Notes: generated from the sequence alone by a model not told the origin. Counted from the stretch's first letter, positions 34,162 to 49,519 are shown. The stretch is 64,000 nucleotides of DNA from Eleginops maclovinus (GCF_036324505.1 NC_086360.1:14849293-14913292), one strand, 5' to 3'. Translations and numbers: made by a program.

Positions 34162-37100
34162 GTAAGGGCAAAGAGGAAAGCGCTTTTGTTCGTTTTGTGT
34201 GTCCTTCTAATTCCTCTCGATGAAGATGGGCGTTGTGTGCATGACTGACGTGCGACAGCGGATAAGTCTTTTGCCTCGATTTGAGTCCTAACTTTGAGGA
34301 TGTTAAACATTTTTTGCTTTAGCATATGCTTGACCTCTGTAAAAGATCACTTTTTGTATTGCTCTGTCGAAAGCATTTACTATGTAGCGCACACTACTGT
34401 GAAAGAAAGAAAGGATGAATAAAGTATATGGTGGGCAAGTCCAAGGTAAAAAAAAGAATGTAATATAGTCTCAAAATGATCGTCACTTTAGAATTGTGTA
34501 TGCTTTTTCCACACGTATACACATGTCATAACTTAACCTATATCTGTTTTTAGAATAACAGAGTTCAGAGGCATATACAGTTGACTGTAAAAATGAGGTC
34601 AGTGAGATGTGTCAGCCCGAAAAGAAGAATATTTAAGACAATGTTCAACAATCAATAGGAGTCTTGGTTAACACAGTTATAATATTGTTTTTATGTTCAT
34701 ATCTGTAGTGAGCACAGTAAGAGATGCACTAGAAGGACAACAGATTCTGATGGAAATGAAAGGTAGGCGTGAACCAGAGGCAGGTCACAGGGATTATTCA
34801 GTCCCTTTATACCTTTTTAAAATAGTGTTTTTTGAGGTTAAAGCGATTAATACCACTGAGCTTTGGGATCACTAGGTAGCCTAATGTTTGTCAGTGAAAT
34901 TACTCTCTGGTGTGTATGAGGGAAAGGGATACAGTACAGGCTTTACATCATCACTAATACAAGATGATCACATTCCCTGAAATTAACTTGCAGTATTCTG
35001 ACTCACTACAAATGACTACATGGATAATGTTAATGCATGTATGACAAGTGCTGTCTCTTCAGACATTGCTTGCACCTCAGGATTTATCAGAGTTGATACG
35101 ATACAATGACAGCTGTAATTTTGGCAGCAACAACAGTTTTAGTGAAAGCTGCCTGCATTAAGACAGGAACAAAAGCAGCTTTGCACTCTTGACAGCCCAG
35201 CAGTGTGGGGAAATGTTTCTGCTCTAATTACTCACTGGTTCTGGGAATGAAGGAGGAAAAAAAAGACAAACTGAATTGAAATCTGAGAAGGTCACCTCAG
35301 CTCCCTGGCTTGAGTGATTGTTGCGGATGTAATCTTATGTCAAACAGCTTGCTGGTTTCTTTCTTTCTTCTTCTTTAAAAAAGTGGTTGTAGATATGAAT
35401 GATACTTGCCTGCAGGAACAGTCAACTCAAAACTGCACAGTGGCTTGCCTGGTCGACAGACAGAATGGTCCCTGTCACAGTGGCCGAACAACCACATGGA
35501 TAGGAAGCCAGAGGGAGGGAGGGAGGGAGGGAGCGATGAGAGCACAGATGGAAGTGACATTTTAAAGTGGTGTGCTGGACTAAAACACCCATGCGATGTT
35601 AACATTTTTCATTGAATTCATAATGTATTCGAACATTGATTTAGCAGGAAATTTTCATGTAATTCAACCACATTCAAGATGATTCACTTTTCAGATTGCA
35701 CAATTGGGGTAATTGCACATAGATTATCCCAAAACAAATCAAATTTCGCACAGGAGGCTAATTATGTAAGAGGCACATTTCACTCCAGCACATACTCAGG
35801 AACACTAACAGCAGGCGAAATCAAATTTGACCCCTTTTACACCATAACCCAGCACACCATTATTTGCAGTTGGTCGATAGTGTTATTCTTATTTCAATCT
35901 CTCCTGCCTTTGGGACTAGCAAACTACTCTGATCATTGTCCACAATAACAAAGCAGGTGATTAGGCGATGCACAGCATATTGCAAGACAATCGGAACAGC
36001 AGCTGTTGTGTGAAAGCAGAACAGCTGCAGTCAAAGTGTGTATAGTAAAGGGATGCAGCTCTTTATCAGAGTTACTCGAGTCTTTTCATTTGGTGTAAAT
36101 AACATTTCACTGAAACCTTAAAAATAGCCCATTGGTAAGATAAGGAAATGACAAATTTGTAACATTTATAATCTTTTGTGTCATAAAATCAACAGTGTTT
36201 GGCACATTGCCTGATTGATTGTGATGCTCAAATACCAGAATCTTCCCTCTTGGCATTCATGCATTGGATTTAAAGGCCTTCTGACAGACTTTGCAAGAAA
36301 GACAGCTATTTTTTCTCTATACTGAAAACATTTAAGCATTTAAATATAAAGGTGGAGCTTTAGTTTGTGTTCACATTAAGGCTACTAATGTAATTTACTT
36401 TTCCAACCAACGAGGGATCAAGTCACGTCTTCTGAAGGACATCTTGGCATGGAAATCATGTTTATGCTGGAAGTTAGATAAACAAGACATATTTACTGAG
36501 TGTAACAGACAGATAGAAACAACTTCTTGGGGTATGTCCCCTGTAGGAAAATAATAACATTAGCAAGCTACTTGCTCAACATATACAGCTGATGTCAATG
36601 AGGCATACGGAGAGAGACAGCACATCTTTCCCCCAGATGACCATGGATGTGGCTGTGTGTGCCTGGTGTGCCAAGGTCCAGCAGCCCCAAGGTAAAACAC
36701 ATCACCCAAATGTGTCACAATGTAGGCTAGGCCTGGATGCTGCTTAAGGCGTCTGTGAGACCTCAGCATGAATCTGGAGCATCCTTTGACGGGGAGATGG
36801 CAAGCTTCCCATTTCTATCCTGCTGCTTGCCTGTCCCTGCCTTTTATCTGTCACTGGAGAGAAAGATCAGGATTTTAGTTGTCTCTGTCAAATTGCAGTT
36901 AAGATTTGATGATGCACTGTTTTGAAAAGTGAATACCAAACCAAAAAAGGATAGAACTTGTAAGGAGAGAAGGGATGGAAGGTGCTCCGCTTTGACATTT
37001 TGTCTCAGGAGCAGCAGATTGGAAAACGTAGTGGCTCACTCAACACTGTGTTTAACGGCCGTTGATTTTTCATCCGCAAGTTGTCCTCCTACTGTGACTG

Positions 37101-39535
37101 ACTACTGGGACTTGGCAGAGTGAGGTTTTTAGCCAGTACGAAGCATAACCCCCGGCTGTGTCGTTAGATCCTAAGGGTGTTGGTGAGTGAGTCAGAAAAC
37201 GCTATTTGGTACTTGGCTATTTATATCCACGGCCATACTTGCAGTCGTACTGCATATATTTCTACAGAACTGGCACAATACACATCTACTGTATGGCATG
37301 ACTCCCAAGCATGTGCCAGAACATGTCAATGGACACATTGTGGACATGCTACCAAACTTTTCATTAACAGAGATCAGCATCAAACACCATGTATCTCGGG
37401 TAATGAAAGGGGGTATGAGGCACACTTTGTTTTAAACCTGTGAGATGTTCTTCTGTGGTTACTGTCACAGTATGAAAGGCTGGCAGAGTTGATAATTATG
37501 TGAATGTAGCCCCTTGTCTGGGTCTTATTGACCTGTTCATTCAGGCGGAAAAAAGATGATGTATTGGAAAGGTTCTTTACGCAAGTTTTTTGACTTACCT
37601 TGGCTTTGAAAGAGGATCAAGTGCAAGTCAGTGATGCAGACAGTTTGAAGGAAGTCAGTTTTAGTCAAGCATGGAGTAAAGCCACAGCTGCTTACGAGAG
37701 ACAAGAAGTCATTCGTGATTTGGGATTGGGAGGTAGTGCAGCAGCCCTGATCCTTATCAAAACTTCCTGCTTGTTTATAAAAGTATCATGGTTGTACATG
37801 TACTATTAATATCAATAATGAAAAGACTTGTATTGAATCCAGAAACTTAATTTTTTTCATATACAGCTATAGATACTGAGTTTCTGCATGAAGTAGGGAT
37901 TAGATTTTCTTCCCACATCAAGTTTTTGATGCATCTGGGATAGGTTTCCAACATGCATACTTTACTGTACACACCGATGTATGTACATGAGTAGAAGTGG
38001 ATGTAAAATGGTTATATTCCACTCCCTTTGTGGATGAAATATAACACAAAACACTCATGGGGAAAGCATACAAATCCATGCCACTTGACAGCTACTCAGA
38101 AACCATTAGCACGTTATCTGATATCTGGGATAAACGAGGATTTTTTAAATTTTGAATTATTTCTTTTGGGCTCTCAATATGGATGCAGCTATTTATTTTA
38201 GCTACAGATAATTTAATGTATACATATTATAATCAGATAACAAACACTTTTCTAGGTTATTAAAAGGACAACAGTAAATACACAAAACAGAAAACAAGAC
38301 ACAATAGACAGCTCTTATATGACTCAGAATCTAAAGTAAACACATACAGCGCACCCTAGTGCCAAAACACAATCTGAGTTTTTCTGAACAATTTGCAACA
38401 ATGTTTTTTAGTAATTGACTTACACGATTTTGTAAATTTTTTAGTCCTAGACCTAAAGGTTTGAATATGTTAGTAAATGCTGTGGCGATAACAGCATGCT
38501 TTGTACATATACAGTACGTTATGGTTGTCTTGTTTATTTTTACAACTGCAGTGAAAATTTAGCAGCCTCTGATGCTTCTTTGTGAAGCGTCCAATGACAA
38601 ATCTGGCTTAAAGGTTGCTATCAATCTCAGTGTCACATCATATCAAATGGTAGCAGAAATGGCTTTCTGTGTTCTCAAGATACACACAGTGCTCTGATCT
38701 TTAAATTACCCAACTTCTACCGTGTGACTACCAAGGGAACAAATACAATCTTGTCTGAGTAAAAGCAGATACTGTTGAACATTTTCATTCCTAACTTTAA
38801 AAATGTTTGAAAATTGAGAACATCTCTTGTGGTATATCACTGCTGTAAGACAGGCAAAGTGGGCTGCTTAGGGAACATATTTGTCCAATGCGATAACTGG
38901 ACAATGTCCAGAAGGAACCACAGGCCAGTGATTATGACTGCCTCTAGGAAAACATTATTGCTCCAGAAGAGTGGAGCTGTGCAGAAATGGTGATATCTCA
39001 AATACAATACAGAGCTCCTACAGGGTACTTGAAGCAGGGAGGATTGGCCATATAATTACCAGCAGGAACAGGCTTTTTTTTCATTGCTATCCTCTGGCTT
39101 GCCTTTCCTCACTGGTCATCTGCTAGGCTAATAAAATCCATGAAATCCATTTTGAAGGACAGCCTTGAAAAAGGCTACGAGCCAAAGCCTCTCTAGACTG
39201 CCTGCTTGATGCTGGGTGATTCCCTGAGCTCTTGGCAGGCTGTGAGGATCACATTACACTCAACAGGAGGATAAAAACTCTGGCTGTGCTAGTGACTGGT
39301 CTGGTCTAGAGACTTCTGATAGCTTCGATCGAGATCATACAGACGCATGCATTATTGATTGTTTCTGTCAGGTTAGCTGTATCAAAACTATGGAGAAAAC
39401 TAATAACAAATGACAGTTGGTCTATGGAAGGACTTTACTCTATTGCATCTGCTTATACTAATAATTGCTAAACTTGTTTTCAAGAAGTCATGAAATATTT
39501 GGGCCAATTTAAAGCTGACTGCAACGTAAAACATT
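34162..39535 (+). other. pde4d: PDE4D intron
   Basis: Starts at donor GTAAGGGC. No coding exon was found. It contains a (GGGA)n run at 35513-35533. A less AT-rich block at about 39060-39310 is unexplained and could be a conserved non-coding element. Confidence 0.5.
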
Positions 39536-39543
39536 GTCTACAG

Positions 39544-39934
39544 CAGTGGTTCCCAACATGGGGGGCGGGCCCCCCTAGTAGGGCACAGAGTTACTGCAGG
39601 GGGGGCGTGAAGTTTGGGAGGTAGTTAACAAACGTTGTTAAATCAGTCAAATCTTTGTTATAATTTTAAAAATATATGAAATTGATTTCTTATTTCTTAT
39701 TGCTACAGTTATCTTGCACATTTTATCGAACAAACTACATACAAATGGATGTTCTATCCATAAAAAAATATAAAATTATAGTTGGATCTTTGTGTCTTGA
39801 TATTATTAGCAGAGAAAATGTAATCTTTGTACAATTATATACAATTAATCCTACAAAATGTAAGTCGGAACCGGGTTGGGGGGGCTTGAAAATATTTCCA
39901 ATTACGCAAGGGGGACCTGACTGAAAAACCACTG
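39544..39934. mobile_element. hAT-like MITE (391 bp)
   Basis: Left end CAGTGGTTCCCAAC and right end AAAAACCACTG form an 8-bp inverted repeat (CAGTGGTT). Flanks GTCTACAG (39536-39543) and GTATACAG (39935-39942) match at 7 of 8 positions, consistent with an aged hAT target duplication. The element has G-runs just inside both ends and an AT-rich middle without coding capacity. CAGTGGTTC-type ends are common in vertebrate hAT elements. Confidence 0.75.
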
Positions 39935-39942
39935 GTATACAG

Positions 39943-41940
39943 TATGCCATAAGAGTAGGGCTGTGTTTCATAAAGATAATAATACTGTTTTAATGGGCTA
40001 CCTGATTTTCAGTTTTATCTTTATATCCTTCAATGGTTGATTAGTGGGGAATACATTAAAGGACATACTGTATGTGTGTTTTTACCAGTAAGATTGGATA
40101 GAAAGATGTTGTGCTGGTGATGAGATTCTTGATAGAGTTATTGGTATTTATTATCAGTATGAGCGGGCAGGAGTGCTATTTCAAAGTTCTGTGCATACCT
40201 CTAATTTTTCAATGGCATGCTGATCAAGTAGACCCATTAATGAGCAATGCATTCCCTCCAATCCAGTAATATCACATGTAAACATCCAATTATTGCTCTT
40301 TTGGGTTTTACATACTGGCTGCAATAGAGCAATTGGGTTGCAACCAATGGGCCGTCAGCTAATAGTAAGCACCTGCTAAAAGAATTATGCTGACAATAAA
40401 CATCATGACATTAAGTTGCAGGGTTGCACGAACACAAGAAGCATTTCTAATACTGTAGTGAAGGGAGCTGCTGTCAGTCCCATGCATGGTACTTGGTTTC
40501 TCAGATTATTTCCCTCAGCTATTGATTATTCTTTTTTCCCTTTGCCAATTTTCTTTCTTTTCTCTTTCAATCAGTGCATTCTCCTGAGACATATATTCTT
40601 TTCCATCTCCTGATCCACTGACGCAAACACAAATACCAGTATTGGTTTAGGCACGTACTGACAACACAAACTCCCATGAATTCATTTTATCCCTCCACCT
40701 TCCCTTTTCTGCATCTCTTTTTTTGTCACACTTGTTGTTTCTATCAATGGATCACCATTTCTTTTCAGCAGACTGGTTCTGAATACATGGTGGAAATAAT
40801 ATTTCCTCCATTGCATGAATGGTAGAAAGCAGAAATTGAGGAAAGACTACACCAAATGAGCCTGTTACAGAGTAGGGTTGCTTGATTATGGCAAGAATAA
40901 TGTTGAATTATTTTGGAAAACATGCTCAACTGAAGACGTGCATAAATAATTTATGGTTCATCATTCTTATTGTGGATTTGCTGTGTTAGAAAAGCAATTT
41001 AGCCATGCTTCATATTAAATCAGCTGTTAAAATCAATCCTGCAGGCTCCGAATATAGTTTGTTTTTACATATTTTATTAAATGCTGTCAAAACTTGAATC
41101 AAGATTTTTGCTGAACATTATAATGAACAGCACAGAAGTGAATTGTGCATCAGGAGGTTTTTTTTATAGATGTAATCCACTGTTACTGACATGAGTTCAA
41201 GATGAAATACTTATTTTACTGCTAATTTACAAGCCTACAGGGTTTGTATCTTCGATATTGAAAACATTTGAGTTGGAGTAGCAGATTGAGACTGTGTCTT
41301 ATGAGATGATTTCATGTCACTGTGGGGATTTGACTATCTAATAAATCGGCCCAGAACCATTTGCTTATTAACAGCAGATGGATTTTGTAGCAGACCCATG
41401 GGAAAGAGTAGAGGGGGCCGGTCTTGATGGCTTCTATTACAGAGCCATTAGTAGAAATGGGTAGCGATCGTTGCATCATCATACAGTAAGAGACCGTAAA
41501 GCTGTACATCCAGGTCTGCTTTGGTTATCAACTTGAGAATTTTCACATCATTATTGTAAATGTTGTGTAGACGTGGACTGTAGTTATCTATGCTAGCAAC
41601 ATTTCATTCATAACACCCTTTGTGTAGGATTGAAAGGCGGCTCTGCCGCAGTGGAAGAAAATGTCACAATCCTCGGGAACTTCTAAAGCTACTCCACCTT
41701 CCAAGCACACACAGGAGACATATTTCTTATTCATATAATTGAGTTGAGTGTTATTCCTTTAACTCGTCATGAGCATGCAAAATGATGGTCAGTAGGCTAT
41801 TTCCCTTTTCCCGGTTCCACTACCCATATGTCACATACATTCATGAACAGTACTACTCATACACACCTTGTTATGTCTGTTACTGTTGACCTCTATTAGC
41901 CGCTTCTCTCTTCCATCCACTTTGCTCCATACACAGATCC
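39943..41940 (+). other. pde4d: PDE4D intron, no feature seen
   Basis: AT-rich intron. Nothing could be supported as exon, RNA or repeat. Confidence 0.5.
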
Positions 41941-41944
41941 GAGT

Positions 41945-42705
41945 TTCCGCTAGGATTTTTTCAGCAATAATTTATTTTACCGGACAAACTCGAAATGTAC
42001 CGGTCACGTTTCAATGACAGATCTTACAAAAGCAACTACAATGTTAACACGTTTTCCCCCCACCCCTCGAAGAGCCTGATTAAGCTCTGGTTCTTCGTAA
42101 TATATGCCGCTGTACTTGTTGTTGTTGTTGTTGTTGCCGGTTATGCCACAATAAGATAACAACTAGTCAAGCTAGTCAGATTAGCTTCGGCTGCAATGCT
42201 AACATCACCCGTTTTATAGCCTACCAAACAACCTTTCATAACAGCATTGTGGTGCCAAACAGCGTCAGTTCAGACTGAACCACATACACAGATGGGGATG
42301 GGGGGTATGCATCAGGTGCTCGTGTGACAGTCAGACAGCGAATACTTAACAGCAGCCGCTGCCGTGAGTTAACGGCAGACTAAACGCCGGTGGACGAGCA
42401 GCACTGCAGCGGGCGGCAAATGCCGCTGAACCATATTAATAAACAATGAACCACGGCACTCTGGAGAAAAGGATAAGGTTTGAGATGTAGTTCTTTAATT
42501 CAGTCTGGCTTCCCATGACAAAAGCAACACGATCATCGACCCGACGCAATCCCGACTGTTGTTGTGAGCGGCGTTAGGGAGAAAATCGGCGAAGTAATTA
42601 AGTGGTTCTGCTGCATTTGTTCTAAATGTCTTTTATTTTGTAAAGCACTTTGAATTGCCATGTGTTGAAAAGGCGTTATATAAATAAACTTGCATTGCCG
42701 TGCAT
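41945..42705. mobile_element. Probable transposon remnant (unclassified)
   Basis: The block is clearly more GC- and CpG-rich than its neighbours and starts with GAGTTTCCGCTAGGATTTTT. It ends with TGTAAAGCACTTTGAATTGC followed by GTTATATAAATAAA, a 3'-tail pattern found at many teleost transposable elements. A (GTT)7 sits at 42117-42137. No coding frame, inverted ends or target duplication could be fixed, so class and limits are uncertain. Confidence 0.4.
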
Positions 42706-45209
42706 TAATACTCACTTCTGTCTGGGTTATGACTTTAAATGTCCTTGACAACGATTTGATCAGTCTGAGTCATGCCTTGTGAAGTCTGAATCCAAAGACG
42801 AATATTTTGCCATAAATATCATAAATGTCAATGTCACTCCCACAGAAAGTAGGGTCTAAAAACCTTTAAGTAAGGACTGTAGCTTCGACCTTTCACGGAC
42901 TGTGACAGCTAACAGCACAACTTCAGCAGCTTTTCAGAGTAGACAGAAAACTAGTCCCTACTTGCCAATCTTTTAGAGTGGGAGTAATAAGAATGGAAAA
43001 AAACCTGAAGACACCAGTGCAACCGTTAAGACTAAATGTTGACAATCACTTCCTGGCCTTGTACTGTGAATAGGCACAGTACAACTTTAGGGCCAGTTGT
43101 ATATTAATCAGATTTATTAAGTTTGAAATAGATCTGTCCTGTTTGAGGTGAAATATAATCTGCTTGCAATTTCCCTTAATGCTTTCACGGAAGTTCATGT
43201 TGCTCATTTGGGAAATCGTCGCCATAGCTACAGTAGTTTGGGTGTACTGATTTCATTAGTGATGATATCTCATGAGGGTGATTTGAGCAGAGTGTTGGAA
43301 AGAGGAATATAGGGAGATTATTTGTGGAGTGTTGAACAATATGACAACATACTTGTCAAAAGTCATTTTTATAAAGATCTTAACGGGGTGCTCACTTAGG
43401 AAAAATATGCAACATTTCATATTTAAAGTTACCCTTTGCAGCTTTTGAACACTAGTAGTGCTATGTTGTAGTCGTGTTTTTGCAAGTGGGTTCCTATTGT
43501 GTTTGCATTGTTTTAGTGCATGATGGGGAACATGCATGCACATGAGAAAGCAATACACACTCCCTCGCTGTTGCCCAATTTGAATCTTAACGAAAATCGG
43601 CCGTGGCTCAAGCGTGCACACTTAGCATTTTGGTGAGACACACTGTTTTTTCACTAATTTTAAATCCATAGAAGATTTTGCTGGGCAGTATGTTTTGTGC
43701 AAGGAAGGAGTCGAAGAAGGCGAGCCAGTCCAGAAAGCCCTGCTAGATGTGTCACACCCTTTTACTTGGACACAGTAAGGCAGCGCAAGCAAGTGTGTCT
43801 GTCTGTATAATTTTTTTCTAGATGCAGGAGGTGATATAAAAAAACCCTGATGTGTCTGCTGTGCATCTTGGAGCATCAAATGACTGTGCCCTACTTCCAT
43901 CCTCCCCCTCCGGTAGGCCCTACCTGTCTGTTTGCGTCTACGTCATTTAGCCCAAGATTGCTCAAGGCTCAACTGTAACATATCAGAAATTCACCTTCCA
44001 GAAGCTGCAAAAGTAAAAAGTTGGAATAGAAAACTGATTAATCTTGACCATTTGAGACACATTTGCTTGGGTAGGCAATATGCTGCAAAGAGCGTTAGAT
44101 TATATATTCAGAAATCAGTAGTTCTTAGTCTTTTTTTTGCGATGGTTATGGAAGCTGACACTGAAGGCACCAATTACAAGTTCCTCTACTTCTCATTCTT
44201 CATTGTTCTTACACTCAGCCTGACCTGAAAATCTAAAACCATGCCTTCACCACACAGTGAGTGTACCGTAAGGGAAAGAAATCTAATTTTATTCAATTTT
44301 CCTTCTCTTGTCCTGCTCCATTTGTCATACACACCCACTGCCAGGACTTCTTATGAATGGGCCGAGGATATATAGAAGGACAATGGTTTGAATTCTGTTA
44401 CATTGTTGAAAGATCCGGCACAATAACAGTATACTTTCTCTAACAAAACATATATAAGTTGGCATCGGAGAGCTGCTTCAATGCTCCTCTCACAAACCTT
44501 AGTGCGTTAAAAATACTTTAACAGTATACAAACTTGATATTGAGCACCTGTGCCAAAATGAGTGAAGTATGCCCTCTAGCATATTTCCCCTGAGTCAGAA
44601 TTTAATGAGACTGCAGGTCTGTCCATCATATTGAAGTATTGTAAGTCTTCTTTTACCTACAAAGCTAAGAAAACCCTGATGTCAATCTCCTCTTGTGTGA
44701 TATGTGTAGGCTTGGTACATATATATTTAGACAGTTATATTTATGTCAAAAAAGCATGTTTTCTTGTAATTCAAAATATAAAAAGTCTTAATAAAATAAC
44801 CACAAAACGTATCTTTATATTCTCCTGTGAACATGAAATATATTGTTCATCTCATGAGCAACATAAAGCTGATAGGTGGTCTTTCTCCTGCGGAACCGTT
44901 TTTTTCTGGGCTTTGGCTTTGCCTGCATAAGCTCAGTGTTCCTATCACAAGGCCGCAACGCTGTTCCTGTTTCTAAAGCATTTCATTATTTTGTTTATAG
45001 TTAGACTGACAATGTGTGTGGCATTTAACCAAGCATACCCTGACCTTTTACCAGTTTACTGGACTAACGGAGATATACAGAGAGTGATAACATCACAAAG
45101 GGCGTTTCAATTTATAACATGTTCTTCAGAGTGGGAATCTCTTCCGCTCGCTGTATGCAGATATCGCCCCTAGTCTCTAATCTGTTATAGTCTCTGTTGG
45201 CTTACAACC

Positions 45210-45211
<2 letters not shown>

Positions 45212-45267
<56 letters not shown>
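45212..45267 (+). repeat. (GT)n microsatellite, ~56 bp
   Basis: About 28 GT units, pure. A short (TA)n follows at 45342-45358. Confidence 0.95.
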
Positions 45268-45268
<1 letters not shown>

Positions 45269-46471
45269 TCGGGTGGGGAGGTGTTTTCAGATACAAAGTA
45301 CAATGCAGCTTGAGTCATTTTGTTAAATTGGACCTGCTACCCTATATATATATATATATGGTGGAGAAATTCACTTTTTCAGAACACTTGTTTGTTTGGA
45401 TAAGTAGCTATGGTTGTCACTGATTGGTAACTATTGAGCCAGAAGATATATATACTAGTCTTAATAATAATAGTCTTTTTACAATTTTAATTTATATTGT
45501 TGCCCAAATAAATAGTTTAATGTATTTGGATCCAAACCATATATTCATTGCTGATTGCTAAAGTGGACATTAAGATGCATAATGCAAAGAACGTTGTTGT
45601 TGAGGCACTTTGTTTGATTATTAATTAATAGTCAAATTTTCCTTGTTATAATATTTCTGTGGACATTTTCTGTTAGTATAGACCACACTCGATGATATTT
45701 ACCAGCTTTGCTCTTGCTTTGCTCTTGCTTTGTCTTTAGGCAACTTGCTTCTCTTTCTCGCCCGTTCCTATTGCTCTCTGAGTGTTTCTAGTCTTCTGAG
45801 AAGAGAGTCATGTAATACTTCCCCCCCGAGTGTCCTTGTGTCTCGGCTCCCTGGTGTCTCTGAGTTTTACATGGTGATGTATAGAGCTGTATAGATGTGA
45901 AAGCACTCAGGATTTAAACCGCACCGAATACATGGTGGCTATAAACCACTGTCCCTAGGTTGCCACATTACCAAGATCCATTGCAACCACATTGAAATTT
46001 AAAATGCTGTTGCTGTACTGAAAGCAAATATGGGCCTGCTGGGATGTGAAGAGTCGCTTATTTTGGCAACGCTCACGGCGTAACACTATATTTCAAACCG
46101 ACTTTTAAGAATTATTATACTTGATTGCTCTATTTTCTTGTTTCTATTGGTGGTAGAACCAGAATATCAATGTCTTGTTTAATTGTTCCCCAAATGGAAT
46201 TACGTTAAGGTGTTTAGAGTGGTAGTGGCACAGCAAATCAGTTAATGTGTGCATTTTCTTTCCCCACTTTGGCTTAAAACAGTGTTTCTAACAGCTTTTA
46301 ATACACCTATTATTGCGAAGCCAGTGGCGAAAAGTGCAGTTTCTCTAGCTATTGCTAGCCAAGACACACAATCAATCCTTGAAAGCCTTCATGTATGTTC
46401 ATTATTGCCTCTTTGATCTACATTATTGAATCTAGTAAAGTTTTGGGACCTTCCCTGTTCTCTGATAATCT

Positions 46472-46555
46472 AGATGGATGTATAGATAGATAGATGGATG
46501 GATGGATGGATGGATGGATGGATGGATGGATGGATGAGATGGATAGATAGATAGA
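46472..46555 (+). repeat. (GATG)n/(GATA)n tetranucleotide repeat
   Basis: Mixed GATA and GATG units, with a core of about ten GATG repeats bordered by GATA units on both sides. Confidence 0.92.
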
Positions 46556-49519
46556 TTTACGACTACAATTACATCATATAAAGATCCTAAACTACAACCT
46601 TTCTTTTTCTTTACTTTATTTTTGTTTGAGGTGAAAAGGCCCCACGAAGTTCATGTTTTTTTCTGAATGCAAATTTGAAACATTGATTTCTCTGATCAAA
46701 GCTGAACACAATCTTCTATCATTTGAAAGGATTGTTATGGTGAGTTGTTGGTTTATGTAAATAGCTCAAACACACCACTGATTTTCTCTCAACTTAGCTC
46801 AGTAATGGTCTGGAGTTTTTTTGCTCATGTTAACATTCTACAATGTGAGACCAACAAAAAAACACTTCTCATTGTAAAAGCGATAGAGTTATTTATGAGA
46901 CAGACTTCAGTGTTTAATTCAGTGATAGTGCTAATGATTGACAGCATTTTGAAGCAGCAACAAATGATCCCAAGCTCTGAGAGCTGAACCATTCTGGAAA
47001 TGATGGAAAAGTGGTCGGATATCAAAGTTGACACGAAATGTGTAGCTTCATGCTGGTAAAGTGAAGCTGCCACTGGAGGGGTTCAGGCAACACTGAAACT
47101 TACTCCACTTGATGAGTGTCTGCCTTCTATAATTGGAAACTGTCAGTGGTGTTGTTCCTCAGAAGGGGAAGTAGAACCAGACCTGGCAATGGATTAATCT
47201 GCTGTTGGTGTATATTTGCTTTTGAATTTCACACTTTATAATGCCACTTCGTAAATCATACTTGGCTTCATGGATAAAGAAAAGAACATGGATGTTTCTA
47301 ATGACACGGTATGTAACCATTAGAGACGGTGTGGTTTAGTAAACAACTTAGGGAGGGGCGTACACCATGTTTACTTGTATGGTGTTTCTTTGGTGGGTCT
47401 GAAATGTTCAATCTTCTGCCTCCTCAGATGAAAACTGTGTTGAAGTTCTTCAGTACACATAGCATTTACCTTAGCTGCTCAAAAGTAAAAGCAACTGTTT
47501 GAAACAAAACATGAACAAAACATTAGACTCCTCTTTTAAAATAGTGCTAATTTAAATTCAGTCCCCCTACTAAATGGCTACGGTTAAATACACACATTGT
47601 CATTTTTAGCTGGATAAAAGGACAGACTCGTGACATTTGAAATGTCACTAAAGCCTTTTTGGCACTTTATTCAGAAAATGCTAGTGGCTGTACAATAACA
47701 GAGTACACTACATCAGGGTGGGATTATTATCATTATGTTTTCATGTTATTAAATGCTTATGTCTTTAGTTGAGTGCCTTATCAAATGCGTTTGCAATTAA
47801 AAGGCAGTTTAATGCTTTTGCAGTCCATTACATTTTATCAGTGTGGTTTGTATGTCAGGAGTTATGGTGTCAGCTTCACTCGCGGACAAGTAAATGGTGA
47901 CCATCCTACCAGCTAATGTGTGGCATTTTTCTGTCTCTGTAAGTGATCTCTGTTTGGTCCATCATGTCAGATACATCTGGCTGAAGTCATTTAATTGTTA
48001 CATGGTTATCTCTTCTGCAGACTTCTCTTTGGATCCTTCCTAAGCTGCATAACGAAAGCAGTGAGGACCTGCTCAGACATATTGAATAAGATAAAATGAG
48101 ATAGGGTCCTCAATCTCGGGATGTGCTCTGTTCCACACGATTTAAAGCACATGGACAACAATGGGAGTTGATACTGAGTTTTAACGAACAATGTAATACT
48201 AACACATCTTGCTATCACATATGTCTCAGCAAATCAATTTGTTTTGTAGATAATTCAATTGAGGAAAGTTAAACATTACAGAGCAGTTGTGTAATGTCGG
48301 ATGGATGTGTCACAGTAACTTGATTTAATGGTTGGTCCATACGTGCGTGTTATTGCTCTGTTTCTGTTCTGCTGTTGATTCTTCTTATTGTCTTTGTCGC
48401 GAGTCTGATGGACACCTAGGGGCCTGCAGCAACAGACGATATCCCTCTGGGGTATAAATGTGTTGTCATCAGAAGCAGTGTTGGAGCTGAAAGCTTGTGG
48501 TGCTTTTCTAACAAACAGCAGTGTAATTGCTCCTCTCTCTTTCTTTGATCCATTATTGAAAAAATAAATGGATTAAATCAGTTATTTAATTTCCTACCTC
48601 TCGTCATGCAACTACATCAAACTGCCCTCTTAAAATTCAATAGTTAATTTAAATAACAAGGCATGTACCGAAAGAACACCTCTGTAGACAGTTATCAATC
48701 TTTCTTTCATTTATATAAAATTGAAGGTGAAACATTCTTTTATGGAGGAAATCCCAGGTCTGGATCACTGCCATACTTTGATGAGCTGTTCCTTAAGTGT
48801 TTATTTTGTGGTTTCGTTTATATGTCTTCTGAGAAATCCTGCTTATTGTCAGATTTATTCACTAAAGGGGATGAAGATGTAATCCTGATGGAGAAAGCGG
48901 TGCTCACTCACTGTATTCTGGCATTCCAGTGTGGCTTTACTTTGTATTAGCTCTTATCTCTGTGAGAAGGTGACATTCTCAAATGTTGAATGGTGAGTTG
49001 AAGAGAGGGATGCAGAGGCACAGGGGGAGCCAATGGCTTTGTAGAGGTTGTCCTATGAGGGCTGGCTGAGGGATGAAAATGTGCATGCCATGTCTTTACA
49101 AAGGGGATATTCTGTAGAGAGGAAATGCGATATTGAGGTCAGCTGTGGTCACTTCCTAGAGGTCATGCAGCTCTTTGCTTACGGGTGATTTACATCAAAG
49201 CTGGGTGACATGTAATAGTGATTTTCTGGCCAACACAGATCAATAGTGTCTAATGAATGTGTAGCCATAGTTAATCGGTTGGTATAATACATGGATGTAT
49301 ACGATAAAAAAAAACTGATAAAAAAAATCTAAATAAATAAAGACTGTGACAAACGTGTAACACGTGTAGCATAGATTGTGATTTTTCTTCATACATTTTT
49401 TTTTAGTTTGACAACAGTGTATTATGTACAGAGAGTACTTATTCTCTAGGGTGTTCATCAATAACAACACTCTGGGGATCCAATGTACAGACAGAGTGTA
49501 GTTGGGTATTTGCAATGGA

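Larger units (their letters stand above)
42706..49519 (+). other. pde4d: PDE4D intron
   Basis: No coding exon was found. The segment 43425-43920 is more GC-mixed than its surroundings and may be an old repeat. Near 45711-45737 the unit CTTTGCTCTTG recurs about two and a half times. Otherwise AT-rich and unremarkable. Confidence 0.5.

Noticed and set aside
33803..34325. Open frames on the minus strand and in other + frames across the D4-type exon
   Set aside because: They are by-products of high GC and CpG content. The PDE4D4 homology fixes the real frame.
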